Origin: Diaphorobacter aerolatus | GTDB lineage: Bacteria > Pseudomonadota > Gammaproteobacteria > Burkholderiales > Burkholderiaceae_C | Assembly (NCBI RefSeq): GCF_014489535.1 | Contig: NZ_CP060783.1 | Location: forward strand, 4,299,501 to 4,363,500 | Direction of reading: 5' to 3' | Length of the DNA: 64,000 nt | Shown: one piece after another, positions 58,835-64,000 of the stretch | How the letters are laid out: the number at the start of each line of letters is the position of its first letter | How positions within the stretch are numbered: position 1 is the first letter of the stretch | Notes under the pieces: model-generated | What the model was told of the DNA's origin: nothing | The model's database searches: none | The model's input: only the letters and a program-made list of their open reading frames with translations | Translations under genes and position numbers: made by a program

Positions 58835-59910
58835 ATGGGAACGCAAAAACTCAAACTGGAAGTCGTGGGTTCGCTGGTGCTGCTGGCGCTGCTGCTCACG
58901 GTCGTGCCGATGGCGCTTGATCCTTTCCGGCTCAACCTCATGTCCAAATATCTGGCCTTCGCGTTCGTCGCAATCGGGGTCGTGCTGACCTGGGGCTACG
59001 GCGGCATGTTGAGTCTGGGGCAGGGCATCTTCTTCGGGCTTGGCGGCTACATGCTTGCGATGTTTCTCAAACTCGAAGCCTCCGCGCCCGAACTGCCGGA
59101 CTTCATGGTGTGGAGCAGCGTCGAGCAACTGCCGCTGTGGTGGGCACCATTCCAACATCTGGGCTGGACGCTGCTCTTCATCGCGGTGTTGCCCGCGGCA
59201 CTCGCCTACCTGTTCTCGTACGCGGTGTTCAAGAAGCGTGTGAGCGGCGTGTACTTCTCCATCGTCACGCTGGCTCTCGCGCTCACCATGACGGTGCTGA
59301 TCGTCGGTCAGCAGGGTGACACGGGCGGCGCGAACGGCATCACCGATTTCCGCACGCTGCTGCAGTGGCCGATCACGACCGAAGCGGCGCAGCGCACGCT
59401 CTACTTCGTGGAAGTGTTCGTGCTCGCGGGTGTGATGGGTGTCGCCTTGTTCGTGGCGCGCAGCCGCCTCGGCAAGGTGCTGATCGCGATTCGCGACCAG
59501 GAAGGCCGCGTGCGATTCAGCGGCTACAACACCGCACACATCAAGGCGGCGGTGTTCGCATTGGCGGCGTTCTTCTCGGCAATCGGCGGCGCGTTCTATG
59601 CGCTGCAGGTCGGGCTGATCGCGCCCAACGCCATCGGTGTCGTCGCATCGGTGGAGATGGTGATCTTCGCGGCGGTGGGCGGACGCCTGTCGATTGCAGG
59701 TGCCGTGCTGGGCGCGGTGCTGGTCGGCTTTCTGCGGTCGTGGCTCTCGGAAACCTTCCCGAAACCTGGCTGTACTTTCTGGGCGCACTGTTTCTCATCG
59801 TGGTGCTGGTGTTGCCGAACGGCCTGTTCGGGCTGCTGGACCGCTGGTGGATCGATCGCCGGAGAAAAAGCCCTGCGCCTGCGGTGCGCGCAATGGAGTT
59901 GAACACATGA
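58835..59910 (+). CDS. urtC: Urea/amide ABC permease UrtC/FmdF-like, frame broken
   Basis: About 358 aa. YGGMLSLGQGIFFGLGGYML and GVYFSIVTLALALTMTVLIV are typical of this family. The C-terminal part LYFLGALFLIVVLVLPNGLF with LDRWW is in another frame; a base is missing near 59,760 (ETFPETWLY expected). Ends overlapping the start of urtD (ATGA-type). Confidence 0.5.
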
Positions 59911-60734
59911 ATACCACCACCATGACATTGCAGCGAAATGCGCTTTCGATGGAGGCGCAGGCCTCGGCTTGCGTTGCTGCGACGACCGGAGAGTCCGCAC
60001 GCAGGATGATCCTGGAAATCCGCGATCTGAGCGTGTCGTTCGACGGCTTCAAGGCCGTCGACAACCTGAACCTCAGTGTCGGCCAGCGCGAACTGCGCGT
60101 CGTGATCGGGCCGAACGGCGCGGGCAAGACCACGCTGCTCGACATGATCTGCGGAAAGACGCGCCCCACGTCGGGACAGATTCTGTTTGATGGGGAGGAG
60201 ATGACGCGCCTCAGTGAGGACCGGATCGTCAAGGCCGGCATTGGCCGCAAGTTCCAGACGCCTTCGGTGTACGAGGATCTGACGGTTGCCGAGAACCTGG
60301 AAATCTCGCTGCCGCAAGGGCAGGGCGTGCTGGGTTCGCTGTGCTTTCGCCGCGATGCGCGCGCACGTGAGGCCATCGAAGCCGCGGCGCGCGAGGTGTT
60401 CTTGCTGGATGCGCTGGCGCACAAGGCCGGCCAACTCAGCCATGGGCAGAAGCAGTGGCTCGAAATCGGCATGTTGCTCACGCAGGAACCAAGGCTGCTG
60501 CTGCTTGACGAACCCGTCGCCGGAATGAGTCCGCGCGAGCGCGAACAGACGGCGGAGCTGCTCTCGCGCATCTCGGCTGGCAAATCGGTGATCGTGATCG
60601 AGCACGACATGGACTTCGTCAAACGCATCGCGCACAAGGTCACGGTGCTGCACCAGGGACGTTTGCTCAGCGAAGGTTCGGTCGAACAGGTGCAGTCCGA
60701 TCCGCGCGTGATCGACGTGTATCTCGGACATTGA
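59907..60734 (+). CDS. urtD: Urea/amide ABC ATPase UrtD-like
   Basis: 275 aa. Walker A GPNGAGKTTLLD, signature LSHGQKQWLEIGMLL, Walker B LLLLDEPVAGMSP. The first 34 residues are not conserved; MILEIRDLSVSFDG is the domain start. Coordinates of the start may shift by 2 bp. Confidence 0.5.
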   Translation: MNTTTMTLQRNALSMEAQASACVAATTGESARRMILEIRDLSVSFDGFKAVDNLNLSVGQRELRVVIGPNGAGKTTLLDMICGKTRPTSGQILFDGEEMTRLSEDRIVKAGIGRKFQTPSVYEDLTVAENLEISLPQGQGVLGSLCFRRDARAREAIEAAAREVFLLDALAHKAGQLSHGQKQWLEIGMLLTQEPRLLLLDEPVAGMSPREREQTAELLSRISAGKSVIVIEHDMDFVKRIAHKVTVLHQGRLLSEGSVEQVQSDPRVIDVYLGH

Positions 60735-60758
60735 ATCGCGCGTATCGGAGATTGAAAA

Positions 60759-61454
60759 ATGCTTGAAGTCAACCAATTGCAGGTCGGTTATGGCGAGTCC
60801 GACGTGGTGCACCAGGTTTCGCTCCATGTGGCAGGTGGCGAGGCCGTGGCACTCATGGGTCGCAATGGCATGGGCAAGACCACCTTGCTCAAGGCGCTGA
60901 TCGGCATGCTGCCGGCCAAGCGCGGGCAGATATCGCTTGATGGCGTGTCGCTCGCCGGGCTTCCGAGCCATCAGCGCGTGCACAGCGGCATGGCGTTCGT
61001 TCCGCAGGGGCGCATGATTTTTTCGCAGCTGACGGTCGAGGAAAACATTCTTGTCGCGATGGATCGCAAGGCGCAGGACTCAAGGCGTGTGCCTGACTAC
61101 GTGCACGCAGCGTTTCCCGTGCTCGCAGAGATGCGTGATCGCAAGGGCGGCAATCTCTCGGGCGGTCAGCAGCAGATGCTCGCGATTGCGCGGGCACTGG
61201 TCACCAACCCGCGACTGCTGATCCTCGACGAGCCTACCGAGGGCATTCAGCCCTCGATCATCAAGGACATGGCGCGCATTCTGAACGTGCTCAGGCGCGA
61301 GCGGCAGTTCGCGATTCTGGTGTCCGAACAGGTGCTGAGCTTTGCGCTCGACCTCGCCGACCGGTTTCTTGTGATCGACCGGGGCCGCATCGTGCACGAG
61401 GAAGCACGCGCCACGCTCGATCAGGCCAAGGTCAGTGCCTTCCTGACCGTGTGA
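60759..61454 (+). CDS. urtE: Urea/amide ABC ATPase UrtE-like
   Basis: 231 aa. Walker [13 protein letters not shown], signature [15 protein letters not shown], Walker [14 protein letters not shown]. Paired with UrtD. 43 bp to the amidase gene. Confidence 0.5.
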   Translation: MLEVNQLQVGYGESDVVHQVSLHVAGGEAVALMGRNGMGKTTLLKALIGMLPAKRGQISLDGVSLAGLPSHQRVHSGMAFVPQGRMIFSQLTVEENILVAMDRKAQDSRRVPDYVHAAFPVLAEMRDRKGGNLSGGQQQMLAIARALVTNPRLLILDEPTEGIQPSIIKDMARILNVLRRERQFAILVSEQVLSFALDLADRFLVIDRGRIVHEEARATLDQAKVSAFLTV

Positions 61455-61497
61455 TCCTGATTGCCAGTTCATCAACCCAACTCAATGGAGAACAGAA

Positions 61498-62535
61498 ATG
61501 AGACACGGAGACATTTCAAGCAGTGCGGACGCCGTCGGCGTGGCCGTCGTCAACTACCAGATGCCTCGCCTGCACACCAGGGCCGAGGTGCTGGACAACG
61601 CGCGCAAGATCGCCGACATGGTGGTCGGCATGAAGCAGGGCCTGCCGGGCATGGATCTGGTGATCTTTCCCGAGTACTCCACGCATGGGATCATGTACGA
61701 CCCCAAGGAGATGTACGAAACGGCCTCGACCGTGCCGGGTGACGAAACCGCGATCTTCGCCGAAGCCTGTCGCAAGGCCAAGGTCTGGGGCGTGTTCTCG
61801 CTCACCGGCGAGCGCCATGAGGAACACCCGAACAAGGCGCCTTACAACACGCTCATCCTGATGAATGATCAGGGCGAGATCGTGCAGAAGTACCGCAAGA
61901 TCATGCCCTGGGTGCCGATCGAAGGCTGGTATCCCGGCAACTGCACTTACGTGAGCGAGGGTCCCAAGGGCCTCAAGATCAGCCTCATCATTTGCGACGA
62001 TGGCAACTACCCCGAGATCTGGCGCGACTGCGCAATGAAGGGCGCGGAATTGATCATTCGTTGCCAGGGCTACATGTACCCCGCGAAGGACCAGCAGGTG
62101 ATGGTATCCAAGGCCATGGCGTGGATGAATAACGTCTACGTGGCGGTCGCGAACGCGGCAGGCTTCGACGGTGTGTATTCCTACTTTGGTCATTCCGCAA
62201 TCATCGGGTTCGATGGCCGCACGCTCGGTGAATGCGGCGAGGAAAACATGGGTGTTCAGTACGCAGAACTCTCCAAATTTCTGATCCGCGACGCACGCAA
62301 GAACGGACAGTCGCAAAACCATCTGTTCAAACTGCTGCATCGTGGTTACACCGGAAAGATGAATTCCGGAGAAGAAGCCAATGGGCTTGCGGCCTGCCCG
62401 TATGGTTTCTATGAAAAGTGGATCAATGATCCCGAGGGAACCCGGGAAATGGTCGAGTCGTTCACACGATCCACCGTCGGTACGCCTGAGTGTCCGATTG
62501 AAGGCATTCCGAACGAGCCTGCAAAGCACCGTTGA
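61498..62535 (+). CDS. amiE: Aliphatic amidase
   Basis: 345-aa nitrilase-superfamily amidase that hydrolyses short aliphatic amides to ammonia and the acid. The catalytic triad is in standard positions: Glu59 (IFPEYSTHG), Lys134 (KYRKIMPW) and Cys166 ([11 protein letters not shown]). Complete, 346 codons as in AmiE. Location behind five transporter genes suggests uptake and use of amides as nitrogen source. Confidence 0.5.
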   Translation: MRHGDISSSADAVGVAVVNYQMPRLHTRAEVLDNARKIADMVVGMKQGLPGMDLVIFPEYSTHGIMYDPKEMYETASTVPGDETAIFAEACRKAKVWGVFSLTGERHEEHPNKAPYNTLILMNDQGEIVQKYRKIMPWVPIEGWYPGNCTYVSEGPKGLKISLIICDDGNYPEIWRDCAMKGAELIIRCQGYMYPAKDQQVMVSKAMAWMNNVYVAVANAAGFDGVYSYFGHSAIIGFDGRTLGECGEENMGVQYAELSKFLIRDARKNGQSQNHLFKLLHRGYTGKMNSGEEANGLAACPYGFYEKWINDPEGTREMVESFTRSTVGTPECPIEGIPNEPAKHR

Positions 62536-62637
62536 TTTCCGGTTCGCGATGCCGGTGTGTCCTTGCAGTGGATTGGCATCGCGAATCGGTTTTTTTGCAG
62601 ACCAATGGAGATGGGAAAGATGGAGATGGGAAAGCCC

Positions 62638-63441
62638 ATGATCGAAGCTCTCGAAGAATACTGGATTGGACACGAGCCGTTCTACAACGAGGTCGACCGC
62701 GAGGTGGCCATGTTCGAGGCGGCCTATGCCTTGCGGCTGCCGCTGATGCTCAAGGGGCCGACCGGCTGCGGCAAGACACGGCTGGTGGAGCACATGGCCT
62801 GGAAGCTCGACAGGCCGCTCGTCACCGTGGCGTGCAACGAAGACATGACGGCGGCCGATCTCGTGGGGCGCTATCTTCTCGACGCCAACGGCACCACCTG
62901 GCATGACGGGCCGCTCACCATGGCGGTACGACATGGCGCGATCTGCTATCTCGACGAGGTGGTGGAAACGCGGCAGGACACCACGGTGGTGATCCATCCG
63001 CTGACCGACGCGCGCCGACAACTGCCGCTCGACAAGAAGGGGGAGTTGATTCAGGCACACCCGGATTTTCAACTCGTGGTGTCGTACAACCCGGGATACC
63101 AGAGTCACACCAAGGACCTGAAGCAATCGACGCGTCAGCGATTTCTGGCGCTGGATTTCAACTACCCTCCGGCAGATCTGGAGCGGCGGATCGTCGCCCA
63201 TGAAGCAGGCATTGATTCCGCGCTTGCCGCACGCTTGGTGACGATTGGCGAGCAGTCGCGTGCCTTGGTCGAGCGCGGTCTCGAGGAGGGGATGTCCACA
63301 CGCATGCTGATTCACGCCGGACGTTTGATCCGCCATGGCGTGGACGCCGTCGCGGCCTGCAATCTGGCGCTGGTTGTTCCTCTGAGCGACGAGCCCGATC
63401 TGCAACGTGCGTTGAAGAATCTGGTCGATGCGCATTTCTGA
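62638..63441 (+). CDS. MoxR-type AAA ATPase (CbbQ/NirQ/NorQ-like)
   Basis: About 267 aa. Walker [21 protein letters not shown], Walker B with [11 protein letters not shown], and the sensor-like [15 protein letters not shown] region. Such ATPases form pairs with VWA proteins to activate metalloenzymes. Upstream in-frame ATGs exist at 62,605-62,626 in a repeated GATGGAGATGGGAAA leader; the family start MIEALEEYW favours 62,638. In Pseudomonas amidase operons AmiB is a chaperone-type ATPase, which may be the equivalent. Confidence 0.5.
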   Translation: MIEALEEYWIGHEPFYNEVDREVAMFEAAYALRLPLMLKGPTGCGKTRLVEHMAWKLDRPLVTVACNEDMTAADLVGRYLLDANGTTWHDGPLTMAVRHGAICYLDEVVETRQDTTVVIHPLTDARRQLPLDKKGELIQAHPDFQLVVSYNPGYQSHTKDLKQSTRQRFLALDFNYPPADLERRIVAHEAGIDSALAARLVTIGEQSRALVERGLEEGMSTRMLIHAGRLIRHGVDAVAACNLALVVPLSDEPDLQRALKNLVDAHF

Positions 63442-64000
63442 ATCCACGGCGCTGTCGTCGAAGTCTCCGCGTGCCTGGGAGCGCATGCGCGCGCGGTGGC
63501 GTGTCGGCGATCTCGCACTGCTCGAACGCGCCGTTGCGCAGCAGGTCCACGCGCTTGCCGCACGCGTGCCCGAGCGCGACTGGCTTGCGCTTCTCGAACT
63601 GCTGGAAGCGCTGCATGCCGCGCAGCCGCTCGCGGCATTCGCGGTCGTCGAGCGGCTTGATGGATTGATGCGCAGATTGTCGGTCGAGGGATTGCGGCGC
63701 TGGATATTGACGGGCCTGCGTCTGCATGAGGGGGCGAACGGGCAGGCCCTCCAGCGTTATTTCGACCTGGACAGCGGCGATGCCGTCCAGGCCTTGCATC
63801 GCGAAGCGTCACTGGTGGATGTCTCCAGCCTGCTGCCCTCGCTGGGCTGGCTTGCACACCTGCTCGCGGGTGAGTCCATGGCGGTGCAGGTGCGGTCGCA
63901 AACCGTGCTGCACGCGGCAGCGCAGAGGCCGGTGCTGGAGCCTGAGCATGGCTTGTTCCTGCCCGACGGCTACACCGCGCTTGATGGCGCGGATTCCTGT
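63428..64000 (+). CDS. NorD/CbbO-like protein, partial at window edge
   Basis: Starts 14 bp inside the end of the ATPase gene. Begins [20 protein letters not shown]. The N-terminal 190 residues are Ala/Leu-rich helical, with [20 protein letters not shown] as in NorD/CbbO-type proteins, whose VWA domain would be C-terminal and lies beyond the window. It is expected to work with the MoxR-type ATPase. Confidence 0.5.
   Translation, partial: MRISESTALSSKSPRAWERMRARWRVGDLALLERAVAQQVHALAARVPERDWLALLELLEALHAAQPLAAFAVVERLDGLMRRLSVEGLRRWILTGLRLHEGANGQALQRYFDLDSGDAVQALHREASLVDVSSLLPSLGWLAHLLAGESMAVQVRSQTVLHAAAQRPVLEPEHGLFLPDGYTALDGADSC

Noticed and set aside
56450..59788. Very long minus-strand frame (about 1,100 codons) antisense to urtABC
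   Set aside because: It lies opposite well-recognised transporter genes and has the His/Arg/Asp-rich composition typical of antisense frames in GC-rich codons.
61516..63486. Long minus-strand frame opposite amiE and the ATPase gene
   Set aside because: Antisense shadow; amiE shows its exact catalytic residues on the plus strand.

Overview
The window joins the end of an integrative and conjugative element (ICE) to host chromosome. GC content and gene families suggest a betaproteobacterium, probably Comamonadaceae; this is an inference from protein families, not a database match. Bases 1 to about 33,254 are the ICE. Its gene set (DUF6094, DUF932, DUF3275, DUF3577, topoisomerase III, SSB, TIGR03761, STY4528, DUF2857, ParB, Shi, ParA, AlpA) and its end at an 18-bp copy of a tRNA-Gly 3' end place it in the ICEclc/PAGI-2 family. 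The integrase end lies outside the window. Bases from 33,255 on are chromosome, starting with tRNA remnants and tRNA genes.

ICE layout: 1-14.9 kb is a leftward cluster of small, mostly uncharacterised ICE genes, many behind GC-rich hairpin leaders. Three gaps in it (5.2-5.4, 11.4-11.5 and 14.3-14.5 kb) hold a diverged element whose hairpins are kept by compensatory changes; I consider this the most interesting item. A 3.9-kb mercury-resistance Tn3-family transposon (6,335-10,265, TSD TGATT) splits a DUF3085 gene and has lost most of its transposase. A metal island (15.0-20.9 kb) carries a Cys-rich small protein, lspA, a four-HMA P-type ATPase, a CadR/PbrR-type regulator, a desaturase remnant and a small cation-efflux protein, with three MerR-type promoters. 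The processing and partition genes (topB, ssb, DUF3158, TIGR03761, STY4528, DUF2857, parB, shi, parA, alpA) occupy 21.6-31.0 kb. Two terminal genes and an outward promoter precede the att site.

Chromosome: tRNA-Gly and tRNA-Leu, DUF6806, a YgjP-like peptidase, murI, a TerB/DUF697 protein, an NADPH-FMN reductase, a DUF938 methyltransferase, an amidase, MAPEG and DUF883 proteins, an orphan amide/amino-acid binding protein with a zinc alcohol dehydrogenase, class I and class II fumarases, a two-component system, a proVWX glycine-betaine transporter facing a cysteine homologue of GrdB-type reductases, a UPF0114 membrane protein, and a urea/short-chain-amide operon (urtABCDE-like, amiE, MoxR-type ATPase, NorD/CbbO-type protein) that runs off the window.

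Many otherwise well-conserved genes on both sides of the att site are broken by a single missing base, usually in a short G or C run. The pattern looks more like consensus error than decay, so I annotate these genes as one locus each and give the break position.
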